Assembly: GCA_947476925.1 (NCBI GenBank) | Contig: CANJSF010000010.1 | Coordinates: forward strand, 1 to 64,000 | DNA from: Rhodospirillaceae bacterium | GTDB lineage: Bacteria > Pseudomonadota > Alphaproteobacteria > Rhodospirillales > Rhodospirillaceae | Length of the DNA: 64,000 nt | Direction: 5' to 3' | In this document: positions 1 through 7,937 of the stretch, one piece after another | Position numbering within the stretch: the first letter of the stretch is position 1 | Layout: the number at the start of each line of letters is the position of its first letter | Made by a program: the position numbers and the translations under genes | The notes under the pieces: generated by a model | What the model saw: only the letters and a program-made list of their open reading frames with translations | Database searches by the model: none | What the model was told of the DNA's origin: nothing

Positions 1-86
1 GACGCTTGCGAATATGAAACCCCGCGTTCCTTGATTAACTTGACAGCCTCTAACTTAAACTCCCGCGTAAACTTCCGTCGTTCCAT
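1..86 (-). CDS. IS3-family transposase OrfA, N-terminal fragment (runs off window)
   Basis: Reading leftwards from an ATG at 86, the first 28 codons give a protein starting MERRKFTREFKLEAVKLI, followed by KERGVSYSQAS. This is the typical N-terminal helix-turn-helix of IS3-family OrfA (HTH_Tnp_1), which binds the element's ends and, with OrfB by frameshifting, forms the transposase. A very good Shine-Dalgarno (GGAGGTGG) lies just upstream of the ATG. The gene continues beyond the left edge, so intactness cannot be judged. Confidence 0.75.
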   Translation of the reverse strand, partial: MERRKFTREFKLEAVKLIKERGVSYSQA

Positions 87-136
87 AATCCACCTCCGGT
101 TCCATGTTGACACCTAACTCCGTGTCTTTGAAACCA
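1..136 (-). mobile_element. Edge of an IS3-family insertion sequence
   Basis: The first ~136 bases look like the upstream end of an IS3-family element reading leftwards out of the window. They contain the start of an OrfA-type transposase with a strong ribosome binding site, preceded by a short non-coding stretch. The exact boundary is not visible because the other terminal repeat is outside the window. A TGG-starting end near 134-136 (minus strand) is plausible but inferred. The element abuts a methyltransferase frame that lacks its normal 5' part. Confidence 0.6.
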
Positions 137-791
137 GCAGCAGCTCAGTGTGCTTGAGGTCGGGGCCGGTGAAGGCAGTGTGCTCAAACACCTGCATGAG
201 GTCGGTTTCGGCGAGGAGTTCCACGCTCTGGAAATCTCGCGCTCTGGGATTGAAGCCCTGAAGTCGCGTGGTATCCCAGCCTTGAGGCAGGTGGGCTGGT
301 TCAATGGTTACGAAATTCCCTACGAAGACGATTCCTTTGATGCCGTCATTTTGTGCCATGTGCTGGAGCATGTGGAGTACGAGCGCGTACTTTTGCGCGA
401 ACTGCGCCGCGTGGCACCACGGCACCTGATCGAAGTGCCGCTCGATTATCGGCCCGGCGTCGATAAGAACTACGCCCACTGCCTGAGCTACGGGCATATC
501 AATGTCTACTCGCCCACGCTTCTGCGTTTTCTTCTGCGGTCGGAAGGTTTCGCCATTGAGCAAGAGCTGCTGACGATCGTGCACGAAGAGGTCATGGAAT
601 ACATCGAGTTCATCAACGAGAAGAAGGAGCGCACGCCTGCAGCAGTGGCGGCGTTCCAACGGCGAATGTCGGAGCGGAGCCTCAAGTTCTATACCGCGCC
701 TTCGCAGGACCATGCCGAATTGATGGCCAACGCCCTCACGCTGCTCACTGGTCGCGATACTGACGGGCTGAAGGTGTTCAAGAAGAGCTAG
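132..791 (+). pseudogene. SAM-dependent methyltransferase, 5' truncated at the IS junction
   Basis: The frame opens after a stop at 129-131 and begins almost directly with SAM-binding motif I (LEVGAGEGSVL). Later motifs are present, including an acidic strand end and DAVILCHVLEHV, as in class I (Methyltransf_11-like) enzymes. Relatives normally have some 30-50 residues before motif I, and those are missing here exactly where the IS3-family end lies, so I read this as a gene cut by the insertion. A GTG at 150 could still start a 213-residue product, but no good ribosome binding site precedes it. Substrate unknown; neighbouring glycan genes suggest a sugar or polysaccharide role. The 3' end overlaps the convergent glycosyltransferase by 4 bases. 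Confidence 0.6.
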
Positions 792-2074
792 AACCCGCGT
801 TTGCGCCCGGCGTCCTCGATCAACCGTTCATAAAGGGCGACGTAGCTTCGCGCTTGGACCTGCGGCGAGTGAAATTGCTCGACCCGCGCGCGTGCGCGCA
901 CGCCGCAGGCCTTGAGCCGGTCACGGTCGGCAAAAGCTGTCATGAAGGCGAGGCAAAGGGCTGGGACATTTCCAGCCGAAGCGAGGAATCCAGTCTCCCC
1001 TTCCTTCACCATGTCGGGGATGCCGCCCACGTCGAAACCAACCACGGGCGTTCCGCAACTCATGGACTCGAGCATGGTATTGGGCAGATTGTCCTGACGT
1101 GACGGGACTGCGGTGACGTCGGCGGCACTGTAAAGGGCCGCGACTGTTGCGTCGTCGCCGATGTAATTCACCATCGCGACCCGCACGGGCGCGTCGATCG
1201 TGATCTCGTTCTTGTCGCCGACGCCGATCAGGAGAATGTCGCGAGCATCCGGTATGCGCGCCAGCGCCTGCACTAGCTCGCGGAATCCTTTGCGAGCCAA
1301 CCCGACTTGATGAGACATGAACAGCACAATGCGAGCGTCCTGCGGCAGGCCAAGCGACGCCCGCGCCGCTGCCTGGTCCGCCGGTTTAAAAAGGTCGGTC
1401 TCGATGCTGTTGGGGATGCAAGTTCCGTCGTATTTGCCGAATAGCGCGCTGGAGCGCGCAACGCTCACGAGCCAATTGCTTGGCGCAACGATATGGAGGC
1501 GATGGGCTGGCCATTGCCCGAAGATGCCAGCCTTGGTGTCGAAGATACGGGCTGTGAGATCTTCTTGTTCCGTCGAACCGAGCAAGGGGCAGGCGCCGCA
1601 GCGCGTGCGGAAACGGCCACACTCCTGGTCGAAATGGCAGCCCCCGGTGAAAGGGTTCATGTCGTGAAGTGTCCAGACCACCGGGCAATCGGTGCGGTCG
1701 GGCGTAAAAAAGAGGCGGTTGTCGACGAAGCCCGCTACCCAATGCAGGTTGATGACATCAGCGCGCGGCCTTTGGATGTAGAAGTTCTCGTCGCCGTCAA
1801 CGCGTTCGTGGCTGAACTGCTCGATGTCCGGGCTGCGGGTCGCCTTGTAGGCGTCGTAGGCGGCGTCCAATTCCGTCTTGCAGGCTGTGCGGTGCGCGAC
1901 GGCCGCCGGTGAAGGATCCGGAATAAATTTGCGCACAGTATCGTCGCGTGTGCGCTTGTCTCGAACAAAATAGGTGCTGTCAGCGCCGATGGAGAGCAGC
2001 CCGCGGTGCAAGCGATATGCTGCTCGCGCGGCGCCGCCCTGAATATCCAGCGTGTTGACTTGGACTATGCGCAT
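788..2074 (-). CDS. Glycosyltransferase family 4 (GT-B fold)
   Basis: A 428-residue cytoplasmic glycosyltransferase that would transfer a sugar from a nucleotide-sugar donor to a growing glycan. It starts MRIVQVNTLDIQGGAARAAY, the GT4 N-terminal acceptor-domain signature. The C-terminal half carries the donor-site region (AVPSRQDNLPNTMLESMSCG, then TPVVGFDVGGIPDMV) with the family's E-x7-E type motif. I chose the ATG at 2074 because the family begins there; a longer frame starts at 2152 but lies inside the upstream gene. This ATG overlaps the upstream glycosyltransferase stop (TAG at 2065-2067), so the two are translationally coupled. Donor and acceptor cannot be told. Confidence 0.85.
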   Translation of the reverse strand: MRIVQVNTLDIQGGAARAAYRLHRGLLSIGADSTYFVRDKRTRDDTVRKFIPDPSPAAVAHRTACKTELDAAYDAYKATRSPDIEQFSHERVDGDENFYIQRPRADVINLHWVAGFVDNRLFFTPDRTDCPVVWTLHDMNPFTGGCHFDQECGRFRTRCGACPLLGSTEQEDLTARIFDTKAGIFGQWPAHRLHIVAPSNWLVSVARSSALFGKYDGTCIPNSIETDLFKPADQAAARASLGLPQDARIVLFMSHQVGLARKGFRELVQALARIPDARDILLIGVGDKNEITIDAPVRVAMVNYIGDDATVAALYSAADVTAVPSRQDNLPNTMLESMSCGTPVVGFDVGGIPDMVKEGETGFLASAGNVPALCLAFMTAFADRDRLKACGVRARARVEQFHSPQVQARSYVALYERLIEDAGRKRGF

Positions 2075-3159
2075 TGCTGTTCTCGTAACGCGTCGCGCAT
2101 GATGCTGGCGAACCATCCCGCGCGCACGCTGTGGGCATGTTCCCGCATGCATCGTTGCTGACCACGGCGCGCGATGTCGTCGGCCCGTTCGGGCATCGTG
2201 AGATAGTAGCTGATCTTAGCGGCAAGTTCCTGCGGTGTGCGGAACGTCTCGATCTCCTCTCCCGGCTCGAAGAATGACGCGAGTTCGGGATGGTGTGTGG
2301 TGAGGAGGAACGCGCCTGCGCCAGTGGCTTCGATCAGGCGCATGTTCGGCGGCTGGCCGTCGAAGGCGTCGACGTCGATATTGACCAGAATTCGGCCGTT
2401 GCGGATTGTCCTCAGCATTTCGAGGCCCCAGCGAGCGCCGTTATTCATGGATTGAGCAAGCGGCGACAACGGCTGCGCCCGTGCGGTAAAGAGGCCGAGC
2501 GAGAAACCCGGTGTCTCCTGGCTCATCGCTGCGATCATGTCGATCAGCTGGATGCGGCGTAGATGCTGCGGCGTGACGGAACCGGAGATCACGACATCGT
2601 ATTTCATTTCGCGCGGCTCGCGCAGTACCGGCGACGAGTCTGGGAAACCGGGATGAAAGCGTTCGACGCGCTTGGCACCCTTGGTCTTGGCTTCCACGAA
2701 CATGCGGTCGAAACTGGTGAGGATCAGGTCATAAGCTGATAGGTCGCTCGTCGCGGGCAATGGAAACCCACGCCAACCAGCGACCACCGGTGGGCGCTTT
2801 TCGACAGCGTTAAAGAACCCCGTGTGAAAGGTGACCACGTCATTCGTATAAAAGACGTCGGGCGCGAAGTCATGAATCTGGCGGAGCGTCGTGTAGGCGA
2901 CATCGACCTTCTCGCCGACCGGGTAGCCGTGCTCGCGCAACCAGGCGCGCTGAGAGTATGGATTGTTGGAGATCACGTTCAAGGTCTCGAACCCATGGGC
3001 GGTCAGTACCCGGGTCCAGATATGCGTGCCGGAGAACTCGTCATCTAATAGGGCGTTCATTTGAGCGTCGTAGGGTGCATCCTGGAGATGCGGGCGCGCG
3101 GCATAGAAGTCCGCGAGGTAGTCCGGATAGAAGGTGTTGACCTGGAGGAAGCGTGGCAC
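2065..3159 (-). CDS. Glycosyltransferase (GT-B, Glyco_trans_1_2 / CgeB-like)
   Basis: About 364 residues. The start is taken at GTG 3159, giving MPRFLQVNTFYPDYL, the usual beginning of this group; AAAGGA lies about nine bases upstream. An alternative TTG at 3222 would add 21 unlikely residues. The C-terminal third (NMRLIEATGAGAFLLTTHHP, then ELASFFEPGEEIETF) matches the donor-binding half of Glyco_trans_1_2 proteins such as CgeB. It probably adds a sugar to a surface or flagellar glycan. It overlaps the downstream GT4 gene by 10 bases and is divergent from the FkbM gene at 3290, sharing an AT-rich 130-bp spacer that probably holds both promoters. Confidence 0.75.
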   Translation of the reverse strand: MPRFLQVNTFYPDYLADFYAARPHLQDAPYDAQMNALLDDEFSGTHIWTRVLTAHGFETLNVISNNPYSQRAWLREHGYPVGEKVDVAYTTLRQIHDFAPDVFYTNDVVTFHTGFFNAVEKRPPVVAGWRGFPLPATSDLSAYDLILTSFDRMFVEAKTKGAKRVERFHPGFPDSSPVLREPREMKYDVVISGSVTPQHLRRIQLIDMIAAMSQETPGFSLGLFTARAQPLSPLAQSMNNGARWGLEMLRTIRNGRILVNIDVDAFDGQPPNMRLIEATGAGAFLLTTHHPELASFFEPGEEIETFRTPQELAAKISYYLTMPERADDIARRGQQRCMREHAHSVRAGWFASIMRDALREQQCA

Positions 3160-3289
3160 GAGGCTTAATCCTTTGGCTTCGCGGCGAGCGGTGCGCACGT
3201 GCTGGGCATGACTATCTTCCAATCATATATAATTAACCAAAAGTATCTAAACACTTAAACCGCCTTACTTTCCGTCTTCCGAATGCCTC

Positions 3290-4072
3290 ATGCTAAGCAC
3301 CCAGCTCCTTGAGATCGCAGCCCAGTTGTCGCCGAGCGTTGCCGCGTGGCCCCGCCGCAAGCCGGGGCTGTTCATGGTCGGTGGGAAGGTCATGCGCTAT
3401 GCCGACCTTCACAGCTTCTACTGGCAGATCAAGCAAATCTTCGGCGATCGGCTTTACAATTTCCGCTGCCGCCACGAAGCGCCAGTTATCATCGACTGCG
3501 GCGCGCACACGGGCATGGCCACTCTTTATTTTAAGGAGTGCTATCCCAAAGCACAGATCACGGCCTTCGAGGCGGACGCGGATATCGCCGACATGTGCCG
3601 CGCTAACCTGTCGGCCCACGGTGCTGGGGATGTGGAGGTCAAGACCGCCGCAGTCTGGATCCACGATGACGGCGTTACATTCGCGCACAGCAACGACGAT
3701 GCTGGGCATGTCGTCGAAGCCGCACCTGGAATCAAGACGCCGTCGGTGCGGTTGCAACCTCTTCTCGACCGGCGCATTGACCTTCTGAAGTTAGACGTTG
3801 AGGGAGCGGAGTTTCCCGTCATCGAGGATTGCGGCGACCGACTTGCCCAGGTCGATCATATCATCGTCGAGGTGCATGCCCTTGGCCCGGAGCAGGCCGC
3901 CATCGGCAAAATGCTCGCTCGGCTTGAGGCGCTCGGCTTCCGCTACGTCATTACCGATCTGAAACAGGCGACCTGGATGCAGGCGGAAACCCCGCCCCCG
4001 TTCGGACCCTTCCGGACCGAGAAGTTCATTATGACGGTCTACGCTTGGCACCGCCGAATCTATTCATCGTAA
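3290..4072 (+). CDS. FkbM family methyltransferase
   Basis: A 260-residue SAM-dependent methyltransferase. Motif I is PVIIDCGAHTGMATLYF (about residues 65-80), followed by an acidic ITAFEAD strand and the FkbM hallmark DLLKLDVEGAEFPVIE near residues 164-180. FkbM enzymes O-methylate sugars, polyketides or glycan termini; with glycosyltransferases on both sides a glycan substrate is most likely. It is first of a two-gene + strand unit, with the next gene starting 17 bases downstream. Confidence 0.85.
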   Translation: MLSTQLLEIAAQLSPSVAAWPRRKPGLFMVGGKVMRYADLHSFYWQIKQIFGDRLYNFRCRHEAPVIIDCGAHTGMATLYFKECYPKAQITAFEADADIADMCRANLSAHGAGDVEVKTAAVWIHDDGVTFAHSNDDAGHVVEAAPGIKTPSVRLQPLLDRRIDLLKLDVEGAEFPVIEDCGDRLAQVDHIIVEVHALGPEQAAIGKMLARLEALGFRYVITDLKQATWMQAETPPPFGPFRTEKFIMTVYAWHRRIYSS

Positions 4073-4089
4073 CGACATCTGGGACCGCG

Positions 4090-5097
4090 ATGACTGCGAC
4101 ACCGCAAATCCTCGACCTCTCCGATCGCACAAACGGTGTCAACGTCCGGATGGACGCGGAAACGGGCGAGATGACATTGAAGTATGCGCCCCCGCACGAG
4201 CCGTTCTCGTTTACCGCGACTTTGCAGACCGACCCGGCAGCGTTGAAGACTGTTTGCGCGGGCGGCGCCATGCTGGAGGCGGCGCGCCCTGCGGCCATGA
4301 CCAAGCGACTTCAGCAAATTCCGGCGCGCGCTGTGTGGCCCGCCAATGCGGTGGGTCAACGTATCCGACTATTCTTGGAATGGCTGGTCACGTCCAAAGA
4401 AAACACGAATTACACATACGATCTAACGCCACTCAACCTCACGTACTTGGCGTCAACCATTAGCGTCGTCACAGCACGCCCTACTGCGGAGATCGAGAGC
4501 TATTTAACAGAACCCACCGCAGATTCGGAACTCACGCAACACTACACAGACTCGATATCGGCGCTGAGGCCGGACTTAGCTGCAGTCGCCGACCCCATCG
4601 CCCGATGGTCGCGCCGCGTCGGTTGGTACGCGTTGGTGCGCGCCGTGAAGCCGCGCGTAGTCGTAGAAACGGGTGTCGACAAAGGGCACGGCGCACTCTT
4701 GCTGTGCGCTGCGCTGCGCCGTAACGCTGCGGAGGGCCATCAGGGACGTTATATTGGCACGGATATAAACCCGGCGGCGGGGTACTTGATGAGGCCGCCC
4801 TACAACGATCATGGACGCATTATGATCGGAGATTCGATTGAGTCTCTGCGCACTCTGAAAGAACCCATCGATATCTTCATCAACGATAGCGATCACAGTG
4901 CCGACTACGAACACGCCGAATATCAAACCATCGCGCCGCTGCTTCGTACGGGCAGCGTCGTTATCGGCGACAATGCCCATGTGACCGATAAACTCGCGCG
5001 TTTCGCTGCCGAAACCGGGCGGCGCTTTTTGTATTTCTCCGAAGCCCCGCGCGAGCATTGGTATGCCGGTGCTGGGATCGGATTTGCCTTCACATAG
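4090..5097 (+). CDS. Class I SAM-dependent methyltransferase (Methyltransf_24-like)
   Basis: About 335 residues. The start ATG at 4090 is chosen because it follows the fkbM stop by 17 bases; the open frame reaches back to 4045 inside fkbM. The first ~150 residues are not recognised. The second half is a methyltransferase: VVVETGVDKGHGALLL (motif I region), YIGTDINP, then IDIFINDSDHSADYEHAEY, the acidic Asp/His motif typical of Methyltransf_24 and cephalosporin-hydroxylase-like enzymes. Probably a sugar or glycan methyltransferase by context. Converges on the second FkbM gene with a 25-base gap and no clear terminator. Confidence 0.7.
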   Translation: MTATPQILDLSDRTNGVNVRMDAETGEMTLKYAPPHEPFSFTATLQTDPAALKTVCAGGAMLEAARPAAMTKRLQQIPARAVWPANAVGQRIRLFLEWLVTSKENTNYTYDLTPLNLTYLASTISVVTARPTAEIESYLTEPTADSELTQHYTDSISALRPDLAAVADPIARWSRRVGWYALVRAVKPRVVVETGVDKGHGALLLCAALRRNAAEGHQGRYIGTDINPAAGYLMRPPYNDHGRIMIGDSIESLRTLKEPIDIFINDSDHSADYEHAEYQTIAPLLRTGSVVIGDNAHVTDKLARFAAETGRRFLYFSEAPREHWYAGAGIGFAFT

Positions 5098-5122
5098 TCA
5101 AGGCGGGTGCTCTCGTCATCGC

Positions 5123-5866
5123 CTATTTGTAGCGATTGTACTGCACTTCGGGCCGAGATGCCGGCACGAGAAAAAAATCGATCTGCCAGAAGCAGGAATC
5201 GTGCTCGCGGAACAGCGGTTCGCCGATGTCCACACAACGGAAGCCAAGCTCTTCCAGAAGGGTCAACATCGCCGGGAAACGAATCTCCTGCGCGCCGTAG
5301 TTATAGGCTTCAATCACGATCAGGTTGGTTTGTTTCAAGGTTTCCAGGGCGCCCTTAATGATCTCGCGCTCAAAGCCATGGGTATCGAATTTCACCAGAT
5401 AGGGCCCCTTGAGATTCTTTTCGGTGCACTGGGAGTCCACTGTCACCTGAGGTACGCGAGTTGCGCCAGGCGTATCGGCCACAGCACCAGCGCCACCATA
5501 TGGATCAGATTCAGAGAAGAGAAAGTACCCTTCGCCTTTCGCTGGTCCAGCGCAGGCGATTTCGTAGGAATATCCCGGCGTTTTGGTGAGCGTGAACAAC
5601 TCGCGCTCCCAATAATGATTGGCTTCAATCATGTGGGCGTGTGCGTTCGGCCACACCGTGCGCGCCATGGCCGACCAGGCACCCTTCGCCGCGCCTAGAT
5701 CGATGATAGTGCCAATGTCGAGCTTTCGGCCCGCGATCCGCGCCAAGGCATTGCGATGTGACAACACGGCTTTGCTGAAAATGGTAGGATTGGCCTCGGC
5801 GAGCTCTTTCGCACTTTCGGTGGCCGACCACACGAGGCGTTCGGCGACGGAGTTCGGAATTTTCAT
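5123..5866 (-). CDS. FkbM family methyltransferase
   Basis: A 247-residue SAM-dependent methyltransferase. It has the FkbM pattern: TIIDLGAAKGAWSAMA (motif I, about residues 53-68), an acidic MIEAN strand, and YLVKFDTHGFEREIIKGA near residues 155-172, where the classic D-V-E-G is replaced by D-T-H-G. That variant occurs in part of the family. It lies 19 bases after the GT2 gene on the same strand and is probably cotranscribed with it, again suggesting methylation of a glycan. Confidence 0.8.
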   Translation of the reverse strand: MKIPNSVAERLVWSATESAKELAEANPTIFSKAVLSHRNALARIAGRKLDIGTIIDLGAAKGAWSAMARTVWPNAHAHMIEANHYWERELFTLTKTPGYSYEIACAGPAKGEGYFLFSESDPYGGAGAVADTPGATRVPQVTVDSQCTEKNLKGPYLVKFDTHGFEREIIKGALETLKQTNLIVIEAYNYGAQEIRFPAMLTLLEELGFRCVDIGEPLFREHDSCFWQIDFFLVPASRPEVQYNRYK

Positions 5867-5885
5867 TGTGGATGTCCGTTCAGAT

Positions 5886-6785
5886 TCAATAAATCGCGCG
5901 GCGTTGAATCGCCGACTTTAAGTCGCCCTTCGGCAACACATAGAAAGGTCGCTCGATCAAACCCCAGCGGCTATTGCTGTCTTCGGGCAGAACCTTCTCA
6001 ACAAGAAATCCGTTGTACTGAGCGGCTTCGGTGCTCGCTGAGCGTGGCGTGTACTTCAGTCGCGTGCGGGCTTCGGCCAATGCGCTTGCGCACTCGCCGA
6101 CGTATTGCTCGCGCTTGCCGCGGCTGAGTTGACTTCCGCTGTGCACGCGAAAGGCCCCGAGTGGCGTATCGACCGCCACCAACGGTGCTTCAGCCATAAA
6201 GGCTGTCCACAAAGCGAAATCACCGGCCAACGCGCGGCTGGTGAGCGCTTGTGCGCCGACTTTCTCCCACAACGAGCGGCGGAAAAAGGTCGACTCCTGC
6301 TGGATGAAGTCGGTGGAATAGACGCCTCCGTCTCCGCCGAAGCCGAAATAGACGCCATCGAAGAATGCCTGCTGTGAATAGCCTGGCACTTTGCGGAAAT
6401 ACATGACGTCGCCCGCCGCATCGATGGCTGTTTGCGTGAGCGTTGTAAGCCACTGAATTTCAGGGATGTCGCGGAAGATTCGGCTGACCGTGTCGATGGC
6501 CCACGGGAACAGTGTGTCATCGCTATTGAGCCAGCCCAGCACCTCGCCGCCACTGCGTGCGAAGCCCTTGGTGATCGCGTCATACATGCCATTGTCGGGT
6601 TCAGAGACCCATTCATCGATTAGCGTGTCGTGCGCTTTGAGAATATTGAGCGTATCGTCGGTGGAGCCGCCGTCGATGACGACGTAACGCAAATCAAAAT
6701 CACCGGTCTGAGCGGCCACAGATTGCAGCGTTGCCGCCAAGGTCGAGGCGCGATTGAAACTAGGCGTGACGAGAGCGACCTGCAT
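5886..6785 (-). CDS. Glycosyltransferase family 2
   Basis: A 299-residue GT-A fold glycosyltransferase. It starts MQVALVTPSFNRASTLAATL, followed by YVVIDGGSTDDTLNIL (nucleotide-sugar binding) and the metal-binding region GEVLGWLNSDDTLFPWA. A QQESTFFRRSLWEKVG segment later is typical of GT2 enzymes related to WcaA or PgaC. ATG 6785 is chosen because family alignments begin there; the open frame extends to 6821. First gene of a two-gene minus-strand unit with the FkbM methyltransferase. Donor and acceptor unknown. Confidence 0.85.
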   Translation of the reverse strand: MQVALVTPSFNRASTLAATLQSVAAQTGDFDLRYVVIDGGSTDDTLNILKAHDTLIDEWVSEPDNGMYDAITKGFARSGGEVLGWLNSDDTLFPWAIDTVSRIFRDIPEIQWLTTLTQTAIDAAGDVMYFRKVPGYSQQAFFDGVYFGFGGDGGVYSTDFIQQESTFFRRSLWEKVGAQALTSRALAGDFALWTAFMAEAPLVAVDTPLGAFRVHSGSQLSRGKREQYVGECASALAEARTRLKYTPRSASTEAAQYNGFLVEKVLPEDSNSRWGLIERPFYVLPKGDLKSAIQRRAIY

Positions 6786-6863
6786 GGGGGCGCATGTTAA
6801 ACCAGCGCGCGCCAGCCGCAAGGCCGACGTCGCGCTGGGAGTAATTCCTGTGCGGAAATGCGA

Positions 6864-7343
6864 TTAGCCGATAGAACAGGTGGCTTCCGCCCCGGTCAGT
6901 TCGTATTTGCCTTCATCGACATTTACAGTCTCGGCGATGCCGTTGTTGACGATCATCGAGAAGCGTTTGCCACGATGACCAAGCCCAAACTTCGAACCAT
7001 CGAGTTCTAAGCCTAGAGCCTTGGTGTAATCGCCATTGCCATCGGCCAGCATTTTGATTTTGTCGCCCACGCCACGATCTTTGCCCCAGGCGTCCATCAC
7101 GAACACATCGTTCACAGCCATGCAGGCGATAGTGTCAAAGCCTTTAGCTTTCACTTGATCGTAGTTTTTCAGGTAGCTGGGCAGGTGCTGGTTCGAGCAG
7201 GTCGGCGTGAAAGCGCCCGGCACAGAAAACAGCACTACCTTCTTACCTTTGAACAATTCGTCGGTGGAAATTTCGGCAGGCCCGCTTGCCGTCATCACGC
7301 GGAACTTGCCTTCGGGCATTTTGTCGCCAGATTTGATAGCCAT
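6864..7343 (-). CDS. Peroxiredoxin, Prx5 type
   Basis: A 159-residue thiol peroxidase that reduces hydrogen peroxide and alkyl hydroperoxides in the cytoplasm. The family motif PGAFTPTCSNQHLPSYL carries the peroxidatic Cys at residue 49, with the Thr and Pro of the active site present. Length and the N-terminus MAIKSGDKMPEGKF match the Prx5/AhpE2 group that uses glutaredoxin or glutathione. It sits alone on the minus strand between the glycan island and hspQ, with its own short upstream region. Confidence 0.92.
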   Translation of the reverse strand: MAIKSGDKMPEGKFRVMTASGPAEISTDELFKGKKVVLFSVPGAFTPTCSNQHLPSYLKNYDQVKAKGFDTIACMAVNDVFVMDAWGKDRGVGDKIKMLADGNGDYTKALGLELDGSKFGLGHRGKRFSMIVNNGIAETVNVDEGKYELTGAEATCSIG

Positions 7344-7470
7344 TGTGATCCCCTTGATCTTTTCTGAACTGTTGATTCCGAACCCTCGCGATGTCGCATG
7401 GGCGTACGTCTAAACTAAGGAGTTATGCCGAGGAATCCAAACGGGAATTGAGAAGGCGCAACAATCGCTG

Positions 7471-7800
7471 TTAATTCGCGTTGCGCCGGTTGAGAACGTA
7501 ATGATCGCCTTTGAAGTCGCCAAAATGACTGGGGACTTCAGGGTGGCCAATGGGTTCGCCAGAATCGTCGACCAGCAGGTTTTGCTGTGAAACATATGCC
7601 ACGTAGTGGGTGTTCGCGTTCTCCGCCAGCAAATGGTAAAATGGCTGGTCTTTGCGCGGGCGAACCTCTTCGGGGATCGACATCCACCACTCTTCGGTGT
7701 TGTTGAACTCAGGGTCGACGTCAAACACCACGCCCCGAAATGGGAAAAGGCGGTGTTTCACAACTTGGCCCAGCTTAAATTTGGCTTCCAGCGACTTCAT
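7471..7800 (-). CDS. hspQ: Heat shock protein HspQ (YccV / hemimethylated-DNA-binding domain)
   Basis: A 109-residue protein matching HspQ. It starts MKSLEAKFKLGQVVKHRLFP, then FRGVVFDVDPEFNNTEEWW, and later QPFYHLLAENANTHYVAYVS, which together are the family core. In enterobacteria HspQ is a specificity-enhancing factor for Lon protease. The start is set at ATG 7800; the open frame continues to 7890 but the added 30 residues are not part of the family. It is monocistronic, between a peroxiredoxin gene and a transporter gene. Confidence 0.88.
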   Translation of the reverse strand: MKSLEAKFKLGQVVKHRLFPFRGVVFDVDPEFNNTEEWWMSIPEEVRPRKDQPFYHLLAENANTHYVAYVSQQNLLVDDSGEPIGHPEVPSHFGDFKGDHYVLNRRNAN

Positions 7801-7937
7801 GGCCTCAAACTTCAAACAGGAGTAACCCGGCCTATCAGATGGCTCGTCGACTAAAGATAGGAACCGCAATGCGGCTCGTCCAGAGGGCATCTAAGCCATT
7901 GAAATAAATTAGATATTTTCGGGACTTAGGCGAAGGT

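Noticed and set aside
114-713. A ~200-codon minus-strand frame opposite the truncated methyltransferase
   Set aside because: The + strand frame has clear SAM-methyltransferase motifs; the minus frame shows none and lacks a ribosome site.
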